Positions 21,301 through 39,989 of a stretch of 64,000 bases of DNA are shown piece by piece (within the stretch, counting starts at the first letter, position 1; the number at the start of each line of letters is the position of its first letter). The translations under genes were made by a program, and so were the position numbers. Source of the DNA: Liolophura sinensis (Eukaryota > Mollusca > Polyplacophora > Chitonida > Chitonidae); assembly GCF_032854445.1 (NCBI RefSeq), contig NC_088298.1, positions 18,557,976 to 18,621,975 on the forward strand. The letters are read 5' to 3'. The notes under the pieces were generated by a model. The model saw only the letters and a list, made by a program, of their open reading frames with translations, searched no databases and was not told where the DNA came from.

Positions 21301-23216
21301 AAAATGCTGTCAGATATCAGGATGTAACAGTGACATTTGTTTCTCACAGAAGGTATGATAGGTTTTCCATTTTAATCAGAAAAAAATACAGTTAAACTTT
21401 CTCTGTTTACTCCTAGATCTTTGTTTGCCTTGTCCCTACACAGAACCTCCGCAGAACATATACATGTACATAGTTTACCGTTTTGAGTACCAAGGCGATA
21501 AGACATAAACACATAAAGTCAAGGTACATCTGAACACTTAAATGTTCTAATGAACATTTTGCTGGGGTTTCCTCTTGTAATAGGGCAGTCTTAATGCCAG
21601 ATGTGTTTGTTTGTCAAATGTGATGACAGTACTGTATTTTGAGTAGTTAATTCTATTTAATTATTATGTATACTGTATCCTTTGATGCTGTTTCCATGTG
21701 ATTGTATATTAAACGTGAATGGAACACAGCATTTTGAGCCATTCTGAATGAGTGACGTTCAATACATTGCAAGTAACATCACTGTGTACTTTTTACCAAA
21801 TTCTGCTTAATTCATGGTGCCAGAGAGCGTCTTATTTGCTACTATTTAAGCATTTATATGAGCAGTTCGCATGAAGACAATTAAGACGTCCCACAAAGAG
21901 ACAAAACAAGGGCAATGGACACATTGTGATAGCTGGCAAATGGTCACACGTAACCTATAAAAAAACAACCTCATATAAGCTTACCTTATTCAGGCATTTA
22001 TTCTAACTATTTGTGTAGGTGCCTAATTTGTAGCAAATTACACGCTCCCTAGCACCATGGTTTGAACTGAATGGGGTTAAAAAATGCAGTGATGTTAATT
22101 GCATTTCATTAGATGTCTCATGTCTAGAATTACATCTAACATACAGTAACATTACAACAATTCAATAGGACCAGACCTCGAGGATGCTTGTACCACCAGC
22201 AGAATCCTGCCTTATGCAGGAATACAATATAATTAAGAGAGAGAAAAAAGAGCATAAAGAGAAAAAATCGACAAGTGATCTAAGGTTAGTGGTTACGTGA
22301 AATCATTTGGGAGATGCTTCACCATCGTCCTGTACTCTTTCATATCGAATCGACCGCGATAGCAAAGTTGGTAGAGTGTTCTCTTCGGGAGCCAGAGCCA
22401 ATCCTGGGTCGAGTCACACCTAAGATCTTAAAAGGGGGTGATGCGACTTCCTCGCTTGAAGGAGATAGTGCAATGACTGGTTGACCCGTATCAATATAAT
22501 GGCTTGGGCGGGGCGTATTACTTGCCTTCGGTGAGTCGTCTCACTGAAGTGGCACTAGATAAAAGAGCGGTGGAAGTCCGTCCTGCAACAAGGAGGCACC
22601 TTTATTACACCTAAAGGATTCCTTCGTCGTCATATGACTGAAAAATCGTTATGTACGACGTTAATCCCCAATCCCTCACTTTCACCAGAAAGCGGGACAA
22701 TTCTGCTTACAATATGTTCATAATATACTTAGATGTGTACCTCTTGTCATTTTCTGTCGAGGCTCTGAAGTGCTCTTGTTATAGTTGTGGGACAGACAAG
22801 GTGATGGTTCATTTCTAGAAGAGTGATATTTGCGCTAAGTTTGCCTGAGAGTCTTGCAAATAATAACAGACGGCAGATGTTGAGGGATTGGTGGGCCTTA
22901 CATGAAGCTGTCTGAACATCGACTAGTTTCGCACACACAATGCGTCTCATGTGACATAGTTTGCAAGTTACTTGTCACATGCATGGGGGGGGGGGGGAGG
23001 TTTTGATGTATGGTATTTAACCTTGGACTTCAATCCATCAATCAATCACTTTTGTATGAAACATGTAAAACCTTGAACGTTTTCATCTGCAAGCCTCTAA
23101 CTCAGATTACACATCATATTCAATTCATGTGTTGTTTTACTTTTTTCTGTTTTAGCCAAATTTTCAAGGAACGCAAACGACGGAAGGATTCCGGTCAACT
23201 GCAGTTGCATCTGTGA
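15534..23216 (+). CDS. Secreted protein with two Ly6/uPAR (three-finger) modules
   Basis: Eight exons join in phase into 231 residues: 15534-15597, 17886-17986, 18575-18646, 19192-19312, 20151-20236, 20716-20787, 21221-21352, 23169-23216. Exon 1 is a signal peptide ([20 protein letters not shown]), with an in-frame TAA two codons before the ATG. Module 1 (residues 33-115) runs CLSCEG, DC, KRCW, RCF, FGC, EC, LCERCC, ACN, LC. Module 2 (126-212) runs CFSC, AC, HC, VCY, LGC, FC, LCQKCC, GCN, IC. Each has twelve cysteines, and both middle exons are 72 nt. The fold is an extracellular disulfide-rich receptor-like domain; ligand unknown. No GPI tail is evident; the end is basic (ERKRRK). The last exon is the least sure: acceptor CCAAATTTTCAAG|GAA, with an earlier AG possible. 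Part of the gene was copied inverted to 33,910-36,255. Confidence 0.8.
18106..18440. repeat. Long hairpin: ~85-bp inverted arms around (TA)n
   Basis: ACGAAGTTCACAATTTTTCT to TGGACTATCAGGTATAGAC on the left is the complement of the right end (TTTACCTGATAGTCCAATGT to GAAACTTCGTG). Between them lie two TA runs joined by copies of ACCTGATA. The sister arm of the inverted duplication has only one plain copy of this sequence and no TA run. It lies in the intron between Ly6 exons 2 and 3. Confidence 0.9.
18725..18810 (-). mobile_element. SINE fragment, reverse orientation
   Basis: CCGGACAGAGCATGGTGAAA and CATCCACAGGTTACTGCAAG are the complement of the SINE body. A longer version of the same insertion is at 35,575-35,735, so it predates the inverted duplication. 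Confidence 0.65.
20513..20715. other. Intron, just outside the inverted arm
   Basis: AT-rich intron between Ly6 exon 5 and exon 6 where the duplicated segment stops. Exon 6 begins at 20,716, so the breakpoint fell inside this intron. Confidence 0.6.
21640..22170. mobile_element. Fold-back/MITE-like element with ~105-bp inverted arms
   Basis: The left arm (about 21,755-21,860: AACATCACTG, CATGGTGCCAGAGAGCGT, TTATTTGCTACTATTTA) is the imperfect complement of the right arm (about 22,020-22,115: TAGCAAATTACACGCTCCCT, AGCACCATGG, GCAGTGATGTTAATT). No open frame lies between them. Single-arm relatives are at 3,275, 28,170 and 60,311. It lies in the last Ly6 intron. Confidence 0.75.
22355..22670 (+). 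mobile_element. Second SINE family, copy 1
   Basis: A tRNA-like head (GACCGCGATAGCAAAGTTGG, TAGAGTGTTC, GGTCGAGTC) is followed by AGTGCAATGACTGGTTGACC, CCGTATCAATATAATGGCTT, and an end with CGTCATATGACTGAAAAATC. Relatives are at 27,340, 43,115 and, inverted, 50,640. Confidence 0.75.
22985..22999 (+). repeat. Poly(G) tract
   Basis: GCATGGGGGGGGGGGGAGG; one of several G or C runs in the window (also about 2,467, 14,917, 17,619, 28,888, 48,837), likely length-variable. Confidence 0.7.
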
Positions 23217-23218
23217 CG

Positions 23219-23224
23219 AATAAA
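23219..23224 (+). promoter_or_regulatory. Poly(A) signal AATAAA, Ly6 gene
   Basis: AATAAA begins two bases after the proposed stop codon TGA (23,214-23,216), which supports the terminal exon. Confidence 0.55.
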
Positions 23225-23424
23225 GTTCCCTTAACATGTAAATTGACATTTTGTTGAAACAAACATCCTACTTCTGAGCTAAACATAATTAACTGTTTCT
23301 TTTACGAGTAACGGTAAATCGGCATACAACACAGTTTACATGGCATGACAGAAGCATGCACAAACCAAGTTTCGACCCATTCCATACAGATAAAGGCGCA
23401 TAAGACGTTATTGAATTATTGACT

Positions 23425-24660
23425 TGATCGTGTTGATGAAGGTGTGATATTGATAAAAGTGTAATGCTGACAATAGTGTCGTGCAGATAAAGGCGTCATG
23501 GTGATGCAGGTGTAATGCTGATAAAGGTGTCATGTTGATGAAGGTGTTATGCTGATAAAGGTGTAATGTTGATAAAGGTTTCATGGTGATCAAGATACTG
23601 ACAGAGGTGTCATGTTGATAGAGGGGTCATACTGATAAAGGTTTTATGTTGATGAAGGCGTTATGTTGATAAAGATATTATCTTGACGAAGATGTCATGT
23701 TGATAAAGGTGTCATGCTGATAAAAGTTGTTGCTGGTAAAGATGTTATGTTGATGAAGGCATCATGTTGATGAAGGTGTCATGTTGATAAAGGCATGGTA
23801 ATAACAGAAGTGTCCTGCTGGTAAAGGTATTATGCTGATAAACTTGTCATGCTGGTAAAGGTATTATGCCATGTTCATAAAGGCATAATGTTGATGAAGG
23901 CGTCATGTTGATAAAATTATGATTATACCAAAAGTGTCATGCTGGTAAAGGTGTCATGTGAGAAACGTGTAATGCTGATACAGGTGTCATGCTGATGAAG
24001 GCATCTTGTTGATGTAGGCGTGATTTGAAGGTGTCATGCTGATGTAGGCATTATGTTAATGAATGCGTCATGTTGATGAAGGTGCCCTGTTGGTGAATGT
24101 GTCATGTTGATGTAGGCATCACGTTGATGTAGAAATCATGGCGATGTAGGCATTATGTTGATGAAGGCGTCATGTTGATGTAGGCATCACGTTGATGTAG
24201 AAATCATGGCGATGTAGGCATTATGTTGACGTAGGCGGTATGTTGATGAAGGCGTCATGTTGATAAAGGCTCATGTTAATGTAGGCATTATGTTGACGTA
24301 GGCAATATGTTGATAAAGGCGTCACGTTAATGTAGGCATTATGTTGATGAAAGCGTCATGTTGATGTAGGCATCATGGTAATGAAGGCGTCATGTTGATG
24401 AAAGGTGTTATGTTGATGAATGTGTCATGCTGATGTAGGCATTATGTTAATGAATGCGTCATGTTGATGACGATGTCCTGTTGGTGAATAGGTCGTGTTG
24501 ATGTAGGCATCACGTTGATATAGGAATCATGGCCATGTAGGCGTCACGCTGATTGAGGCATTGTGTTGATGAAGGTCTCATGTGGATATAAGCGTCATCT
24601 TGATGAATACGTCATGGTGAGGTTGGCATTATGCTAATAAATGTATCCCGTTGAGAACGG
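23425..24660 (+). repeat. 17-bp minisatellite, about 70 units
   Basis: Units of GGTGTCATGTTGATGAA and close variants (GGCATTATGTTGATGTA, GGTGTAATGCTGATAAA) run for about 1.24 kb, with higher-order copies near 24,100 and 24,180. It separates the Ly6 gene from SRCR block B. Confidence 0.92.
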
Positions 24661-25412
24661 TATCATATAGAGCATTATTGACATTTGTCAACAATCAAAA
24701 GTTGAATACAAAATTAACACTGATATATACATGTGGTATAAGACCTTTTTGTCTCAGGAGCGGCAAAAAATCAGTGAAGTCTTATTTTGTTTTCCACGAC
24801 CTTGCAAGATGTGTAAATTAGTTATTAAGACTAACGATTTGCTATAATCTACTGATAATATAAATTCACTTCATCTTTATGTATGTTTCAATGTATCCAC
24901 ACATACAACTATTTCATTGTTTCTAAACTTTTATCAACGTGATATTTTCTTTTAGTAAATATGCATGGTCGAACGAGCCGATGCATTTATGTCATATAAA
25001 TATTGCGATAATCGATGTCTTTTGCATTGTGGTTTCTTGAGACCAAGACATATTCTTCACGTAAAATGAGAAAAATACTTCCTTTCTACACTATTAACTC
25101 GCTACAAACGTTAGGGATATGTCAATAATGTGGACGGAGGTTTAATTCTGAGGAGTCTATGCGGTCGATAAAAGGTTTTCTATGAGGAACATGGACGTAA
25201 GATCCAACAGAATTGACCTTCATTGAAATTAGCACAGTGCGGAGTAGAGAAATGTGTGCGAAAGTTATAGCTGTTAAAACCGTGACAAACAAGAAAGGAA
25301 GGAAAAATCTCTTCTCAAATAAATAAATACTCGGAAGATGTATGCCTTGGTTTTAAAACATACAACTCATGTATTTTACAGTTCACATTTCTTTATACAT
25401 TCACTTTCACAG

Positions 25413-32173
<6,761 letters not shown>

Positions 32174-32223
32174 TGATAAATTAGAAGTCACTGGGCCTTC
32201 TTTTAAATGGACATCTTGGGGGA

Positions 32224-32229
32224 AATAAA
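32224..32229 (+). promoter_or_regulatory. Poly(A) signal AATAAA, SRCR copy B
   Basis: It lies 51 bases after the stop codon and is conserved with 8,333 in copy A. Confidence 0.7.
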
Positions 32230-32756
32230 CAGTTCTGCCTATCTACGCAATTGCGAATGATCTTTATAGTGTGTCAGGAACTTACGATACCAGTACTACA
32301 TAACCAGCAGCTACTTCCGGTCCACCAATGGTTTCTTTGTAAGGATAAATTATCACCGAGTGTAAAGTTTATCAGGACAGAGTTATTTGCGATCATATTT
32401 ATGCCGAACTGAATTACAAATCATTAACTAAAGACTACAGTGGTCCTCGGCAATCTGCTGTCATAGATAAAATATACCTAAATACAGCCCTTAATTTTAC
32501 TGCGATCCAAGCAAGAAAATTTTATATCTACAACTGCTGTGTGGTTAATATTTTGGAGAAAACAGACTGGCCAGAGGAAAACCATTGCCCTTCTCTTAAG
32601 TATTTTACAAACCTGCTTTTTACACCCGTAGCTAAATCTTCTGGGTTAAATTGTAAGATGCGATTTGATTGGTCAAAGGCGGGTGGGACGCTTATGCCAA
32701 AGAGACAGAAGTAGTCGCGTGGAGCGGCTGTTTACTCAAAACAATGTTTTTTGTTT

Positions 32757-33005
32757 ATCTGTTTGATGGTGCTTTATGCCAAAATGAAGAGCATTTCACT
32801 TATACAACGGAGGCCAACATGATGGTGGGAGAACACCAGAGAATTCCCGGGGTTTCATGGCAGACCTCCCGTACAATGGGAGGGGAGCTAGCATGAGCTC
32901 ACAAAGATTTCATTTGAGAGAGGCTCCTATATGTCATTGTCGTATGCTAAGCTAACGCGCCAATCCCTGAGCAACGAAGCCTCATCCCCTCCTGTGTTAC
33001 AGGGC
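32757..33005 (-). mobile_element. tRNA-headed SINE, reverse orientation (copy B only)
   Basis: TTTATCTGTTTGATGGTGCT, AGCATTTCACTTATACAACG, ATGATGGTGGGAGAACACC and AGCATGAGCTCAC in order. Copy A has no counterpart, so this is a younger insertion. Confidence 0.8.
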
Positions 33006-33909
33006 CTAGTTTCACAGAGCGACACGACACTGTTTTATCATACAATTCTCACACGATATTCTGTACGTCACTATTAACCTGACACACTTTGTATTAAATT
33101 AATCATTTGCGAGTCAGACCTATACTGAAGTATCACATCTTACACAATATATAACAATGCATACGTCATATACATGGCTATTTGGTGTATAGCTATCCAT
33201 ATAAGGGCATTTTATTATTTCGAAATAGGAATTATACGTGTTGTCATAAAGAGATAAAACTTAGGTCACCTAGGCGAAGATATAACCTAAAATATGGTGT
33301 AGGGTGAGGATTATTATTTGTATGATTTTGCCCGTTGGAATACATGAACCCATAAAACAACAGAAAGTATACTCCGAATATGAAAGTAAAAATAACGTTG
33401 AATATTTCGGCTCAAGAGGCAGTGATATCATTCACATGAAAACAGGGATGTTTGTAGATACAGGTGAGCAATTCTTGCCCATTGGAATTCATACACCGGT
33501 AAAACAATACAAAGGATACTACAGTCAACATAATGTTCATCAGGAATCATCATCTATTCAGTTTCAAATTTATATACTCTGATTTTTAAAAACTTTTCCA
33601 ATTGATTTGTTGTATTAACAATTTTACGGCGTTCACAAAAGTATTTATTATACACGTGAGGAGAATACACTCCATGATGGAACCTGGAAAAGGTCATCTG
33701 GAAATGGGTCTAAAATCCTCTTCCAAATAGTTGTACGTACATTAAATCATTTTATCATTTTAACAAAATTGTTTCAGGCATTCTGACATTTGTCACTAAA
33801 TCAGAGCCCACCAAATACCTGCTTACGAGACTGGAGAACAACCCGTGCGGAACTCCATTTTGTACTTGACAGGCCAATCCTCCGAGGTTAGATGTTTAAG
33901 CTTGCTCGC

Positions 33910-36255
33910 CTCACGTGGCTTGCAATGTGTGACCACATGACAGGCGTTTGGGTCGTCCGTGTTGTCACAAAAAAAACAAGAATGGGATTGTGGACCTGTA
34001 GATTAAAGAAAAAAATACAACTTATATGACCAGATATGAGACGAAAAGAGAGTCGCAAATGACTACCAATGATAAATGATAGTATGGTAGTATAAACATT
34101 TTTCATGACAAATGCATTTTTTTAGAATTTGACAAACCCGTTCAAAACAGAGACTGAGACATAGGGCGCTCTTTTTTTAAACAACGGAAAGTCTTTTGTT
34201 CGTGTAAACCATCTCTTTTAAAGAGACTGCTAGTGTCAATGTATTGTGTAGGATTGCCTCCTTTAGGCTTTCTAATTCAACTCCTCGGGAACGAATAGGT
34301 CAAATGTGTACTCTTTCATTTCTTCCTTTAATACATTGCAGGATCTTGATGTGAAATTGGAGACTTTGTGGCCGAGTGGTTAATAAGCTATCGCAGCACA
34401 ATTTAGATGAAATTATGTCACGCTGTTGTTCTTTGTACCTTTAAGTCAACAGGGTTGTAAGATATCTGACGAAAGGGATTGGTTTGGCTACTTTAGGCTG
34501 CTGTCTTTTTAAGACGGAATTAAATACATGTTTTGCATTAAGGTATGCTTTGTTTTCTTAATAAGGGTTCATTGTCATTATATGATTTGCATAAAACTTT
34601 TGAAACATCTAGGTTGGTAGGTCTTCTCTTTGGGAGACGTTGGAAACTTAGACAAGTAATTGTTGTTGAATAGTAATGAGTCATCAATCAGATTATCCGG
34701 GTGGTAGGTAACCGTCGCTGTTTTTGGCATTGGTCTGGGTTTTAACCGTTAACCATTGTCAAGATTTTCTTAACTCTCTCACAAATACTGGAAATGGTAA
34801 GTAAGCCTATTTGTGTTAATGTTAATTACCCGTCGGGTGGGGGAGCTTGAGAGTATTGAACTCAGGTACAAAAAAAACTAAAGTAATCTCAGTCGAAACA
34901 GTTCACCTGTTGTTGGTAAACAGAGATGGATGTTACAGGCATCACCTGTACAGCATCGCTCACACAGTGTCACTGTTGGTTGAACACCTCGTCTGCTCTC
35001 GCTGAAAGATTCCAGCAGGCTACATTCCTGTCGATAGACAAAGCGAAGCAAACACAGAAATGGAAATGGGTAACATGAAACTGTATCAAAAAGGGCGCTT
35101 AGTCGTGGAAAGATACCAAACACATGTACTGACAAAACTTAAAACAAGTAAACTGTGTTACGAAAGGGCACACTTTCATGGACAAGGCAACAGTGACATC
35201 TGTTTAAGCAGTATTTAAAATAGCTTCATTTGCATTTATTACATTCAATACTGTTTTTAAAAAAATGTAGATGCATCAAAATATTTGACTTCAATGACAC
35301 GCTTAAGGGACCACTTTTATATATTTGGGGCTTGATGACGTCACAAGAACTTTTTTTAAAGAAATAAAAAATCAAATGAACCTGTACTTGGTAAAATGTT
35401 CGAGTTTGTATTTTTTATTTTAATTCTAGTACACTATAAATATTACATGCAAACAACTCACGCGGTGGCGTTTCACCCCTACTTCTTTCTCTACTCCTTA
35501 GTTTAAACGGTAACGCATGCTTCCAAAATGCTATAACTTATGCCTGTCGATGTACCGTTTAATTTAAAGGTTGTCCATCATAACCTTATCAGTTCTCATC
35601 TGATCGTATGTAGGAAGGTCAATCTGTGGATGGTCGTTGGTTTCCACCGGGCTCTCTCCGGGTTTTTTTGCCAACATAATGCTGGCAGGCGAAGTTAAAC
35701 TGACATATGCTTGAGAACGACATATAACACCTATGAAATAAAAAAAATACTTTTACCCCTTCTATTTTACAGCCGAAGTTGTACCAAATGGCTCCGCTGG
35801 AACTGACCAGATGTTCGGTAAAGCATCGGCGTCAGGATGTAAGGCAAGTAGAACGAAATGACTGACGATAATTCAGGACATAGCCTTCTACATAAGGTCT
35901 ATCTCGAGAGAGATCATTCCACAGAAGCACGGGCCTAGTATCAGCGGCTATACATCCTAGCACAAAGTTTCATATTTTTTCCGAACAGCCTAATGCTAAT
36001 ACGATTTCGAGTGCAAACACTGGATTATCAGGTGTATATATTTCCCAAAATCATTGCCAGGTGAATAGAAAATAATTAACACTAGACTATGACAAGGAAA
36101 AAGGGAAAGGAAATTGTAACATACTCCGGCTTTTGAAATAAGAAGAAAATTCACCTCGTGTGCCCAGCACCGTTTTGTATACAGGCAGTCTGATGGACTC
36201 CCCACTCCTTCACAGCTGAGACATTTTGGACCGAAGATATCAGCTGATGCAACAT
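33910..36255 (-). pseudogene. Truncated inverted copy of the Ly6 gene (exons 2-5 only)
   Basis: On the minus strand, 36255-36155, 35828-35757, 35037-34917 and 33995-33910 are the same lengths (101, 72, 121, 86 nt) as Ly6 exons 2 to 5 and read open: [41 protein letters not shown] and [16 protein letters not shown]. The signal exon and exons 6-8 lie beyond the copied segment. The acceptor of the second exon reads GACGC where the parent has GACAG, and the donor of the last reads GAG|GCGAGC where the parent has GAG|GTGGGT. So it cannot encode the parent product as it stands. The third exon keeps both sites; a chimeric transcript from another promoter cannot be excluded. Confidence 0.85.
35575..35735 (+). 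mobile_element. Partial SINE
   Basis: CGTATGTAGGAAGGTCAATC, CTGTGGATGGTCGTTGGTTT, AACATAATGCTGGCAGGCG. Counterpart of the shorter remnant at 18,725. Confidence 0.65.
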
Positions 36256-38388
36256 CTGTAAGCGCTAAATCCATCAAAGTAAAGTCAGAGTAGCCATGGC
36301 AGTGTGATTGTTCACAAATGGTCACATGCAACCGGCGAAATACCGCCTCTTGTCAATTTCCCTTACATCGCAAATGACTAAGGGATGCATTTTTCAGTTT
36401 TATTTATGTGTACTCATGGCTTTGACTATACTTGCTTATATTGGTATCAAAACAATGATAATCGCCCATAGTAAATTCTGGATTTTCTTTCACGCAAATA
36501 CGATGTACAATTTCTTCCGCTTTAAAGCTGTTGGCTGGCCGCCATTGCATGAGTGACAAATTGTTGAATATGGCGTTAAAGGAACTACGAATTAAAACGG
36601 GGAAACGCGTTGCCAGAGAAGGGGAGGGGGCTTAGTCACGATTTGCTATCAATTTATATATTGCAGGTAAAGTCCTTTCTTCCTGTTTGCATCATGATCA
36701 GCTCGCAATTAATTTGTAAAAAATCGCGAACCCCTATTATTGGCATGTTGGCTTGTGCAGATTCTGAAAAAGTCTTTAACGCTGTTTTTGTCTGAGTAAT
36801 GAAAAGTAACCTGAAAGACCAAAAACCTTTATTCCCACTCTGATTAAATCTGACTGTTTTTGAAAGGCCTAATTGTGTATGAAAACCTAGACCCAGATTG
36901 ATTGTTTGGTTGGGGAGTGTTGGTGTAAGCACAACCCTCTAATATATCTAAATTACCCACATGAAAGTGAAATCATTAGAACTGTGAGAACTACAACAAA
37001 TCAGAGGAGACAGTATGTTAGTATAGTGAAATAAAGTTCAAGTTATAATGTGTAAATTTTGAGAAAGAAGCATGGTAGTTTTGGGGGAAAAAAGAGTTGG
37101 CGAGGGATGGGAAAATCGTGGAAGGAAGCGTAGTGGATAGGCAAAAGGAGAGAAAATGCGAGAACGTGGAGGGAAGCTGTTTTTAGGGAAAGTGAGAGGA
37201 AGGGAATGATTTAATTGATGTATTATAAAATTTGGATACAAATCCAAAAAACGTAAATAATTTCCTCTCTGCATGTTCAAATTTTAATACTGGTGGGTCG
37301 TGTCTGGGGTAGTTTACCGGCTTATCATTCAGACGCCACGCTGGACACGGACTTCACGAGCTTTCTTTGTCGCAAAAATCGTTAAAATGATTGGTCGTAC
37401 ATAGAGTGACGTGGATTTGTTCGATATCAACCAGGAGGACATACACGTCAAAATGTGTAGAAAATTCACCTAATACTTCCCAAGGGCCATTGTTTCGCTT
37501 TTAACACTCCAACTTTTCCAACCGAAAAAATGATCGCTGTTCATAGTTTAAATGAAACTTCAGCGAATGTGATGTTGAACAACAATCAAACAGATGAAAG
37601 GTAAGTAAAACTTGATATAAAACTTTAAGATTGGGCTAGCTACAAAGTGAGGTACTGCAGGCAATATAATTCCTTCTGACGGAATGTCAATGAAAAGAGT
37701 ATCCAACCACTCACCCAGGTCAAAATACAGGCGGCAGCTGTAATTCCTTGTAATTTTTTTAGGAAATCTGAAATTACTACTGTTCCAGAGACCTATCACA
37801 CGTACCTTTTTACACCACGTATCCTTTCACACTTAAGATCAAAAGTGGCTGACCTTTTTCTGTAGTACGCCACAAATTGTTGTCTACAAAAACAGTCTCT
37901 GGCGTCATTCGCCCCCATTTTGTGGAGGATTTATCTGGAAATAGCCGATGGCTTCAATACTTTCAAATAGCAAAGTGGTTAGCTCCCTTGCATTTTCCAG
38001 GATAAGCAGAGAATCATCCAATGCCATTGGTATTATCTATGGCGACACATGCGCGGTGAGGAATTTTTTGTGAAGAGGGATCTCTGTTGAGCTGTGAACT
38101 TCTGTCGGTCTTTCGCCTCGTTCACACAAGCTGAGTTTTAGTTATAAACTTCAAGTCACTCCACTATCTCTCCACAACCCAAATGATAAGAGGGTGGCCG
38201 AAGAAAACGACCTTGAACTAGGTGTATGCTCTTTTACCAATAAATATTAAAATAATGATTGAAATTGTCTTTATTAACTACTTTTATTTCTTGTCTTACA
38301 TCTTTCTCAAGAATTTTGTTTTTATAGGTGGAGGAAACCGGAACTCGCTCATGTATAACAGCGAAAATGGTCTCCAGGAACTGTAGCT

Positions 38389-39985
38389 CTGAACTGAACT
38401 TGTAGCTGCGAAAAGATAATCTTGAGAACCATGAAAATTCCCTGTCCGAGGGCAGAATATTAAGAAACATAAATCTATTAGTCTCTCTCCACACTGACTT
38501 GGTGCTTACAAGATCTAGTAGTCTCGTAATGACTGCTGCCAGCCCCTTGTCCATGACCTTCCTCTGAAATGGAAAGGTGAAATGGCTGCACCAATCAGAA
38601 TCGTCTTTTCAAAGCATGAAATCAAATGTTTCAGGAGCTGACGTAGTTTCTTGAATGGCCACAAGAGAGAGCTGGGCTCGACGAACAGAGAGGTGCAGAT
38701 GATCATAGATGCTGTTGATCAGATAAGCAGCCCCGCGTTTTGACTTTTCGGAGATATTTCGGGTGTGGGTATAAATCTATTTTAGTTACCTTTCTCACGG
38801 TAGAGTGAGCAGAGCACATCTGAAAATCCTTGGTCATTAAAGAGCTTCGGCTCATCACAGATAACTCAGTCGCAAAGTGGCTGCTCTAGAAACTTGATAA
38901 GAGTTCAAATTTGATCATTTTGTTCTCCTTTTAGTGCTCCTATCTGAGAACGCATTCATCCACGTTTTGCGAAACTAAATTTTAATTACATGCACAGTTT
39001 TTTCTTCGCTTAACGCCCTGGCAAAATAACATGACCTTCTACAAAACACAGTGGTGCATCATCGCCTTGGCAGACGTATGTAAAACTAATTATTATAACT
39101 TTAGTTTCTCCAATGATAATTTTAAAAAACCGGAAATGACCAGATTATTTTGTTTCCGTTTTATTCCCTGAACCGAAAAATAGCGGTTTTAAAGCGCTTA
39201 ATGTTTTACATGGTCTGACATATACAAGTCAGTGTTTGACTGTTCCTCATCAGCTGTTTTGTGTGTTCGAATCTGACTTCTACTGATGGCGAGATGATTT
39301 TGTCGCTGTGTGGAAAGTGTGTGAGCTTTAGCACTGCGTGCAAAACTTAAGCGGTAATTTCTATTTGTTAAGATCTATTTAAGATCTGTTTGTTTTTTTG
39401 GTTTTTCTTCTCTATTTTTCTTTTTTAATCACTTTTAACTTTTTGTCACAGTGTGTATGCAGTGTGTATGCAGTGTGTATGCAGTGTGTACAGTGTGTAT
39501 GCAGTGTGTACTCACAAACATACATTTTTCGGCCATAGATCTTTTTAAATCAATTCAGCGTATGCACACGGAACAGAGATAAGGCTGCGCGAGCAAATTA
39601 AGAGGTGAAATCCTTCAAATGATGGCAATCTTTCTGGCTTAAATTAAAACTGCCAGTATGGGCTGAATATTAGAAAAATGACAAAAATTAGTCTAAAAAC
39701 TAATGGGTTAAATTTAACACAATGCCATGTTTTAAGTATGATAGGGAAATTGATTGATAATATTAGAGTGTCAACAGCATAAAATACATTTACGGGAACA
39801 AAAATATTTTGGGGAATAAATGAACAAGTTTCCCGCAAAAACATTCTTTATTCTGTCATTACTCAGAAATTATAATATTCTGTCAATTTAACAAATGAGT
39901 TTGTAAACTGTAAGGGTTGTAAATATAAACAAAAAAAGTGCAGGAAATGTCACAACGAAAACGTGTAATAAAGAATATATGCGGT
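38389..39985. other. No gene seen; one short tandem repeat
   Basis: AT-rich spacer between the inverted arm and the next gene. The only structure is five copies of AGTGTGTATGC at 39,452-39,510. Confidence 0.55.
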
Positions 39986-39989
39986 CTGT

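Larger units (their letters stand above)
33622..38388 (-). repeat. Inverted duplication, right arm (4.8 kb)
   Basis: Complement of 15,778-20,512. It starts 75-80 bp after the end of block B and ends near GGTCTCCAGGAACTGTAG. It keeps the intron sequence as well as the exons, so it was copied as DNA and not through an mRNA. Confidence 0.9.

Noticed and set aside
23408-23593. His/Thr-rich open frame on the minus strand
   Set aside because: Lies in the 17-bp minisatellite; similar frames arise from the repeat alone.
23425-24660. CRISPR-like regular repeat
   Set aside because: Units are contiguous and imperfect with no unique spacers, and the genome is eukaryotic.
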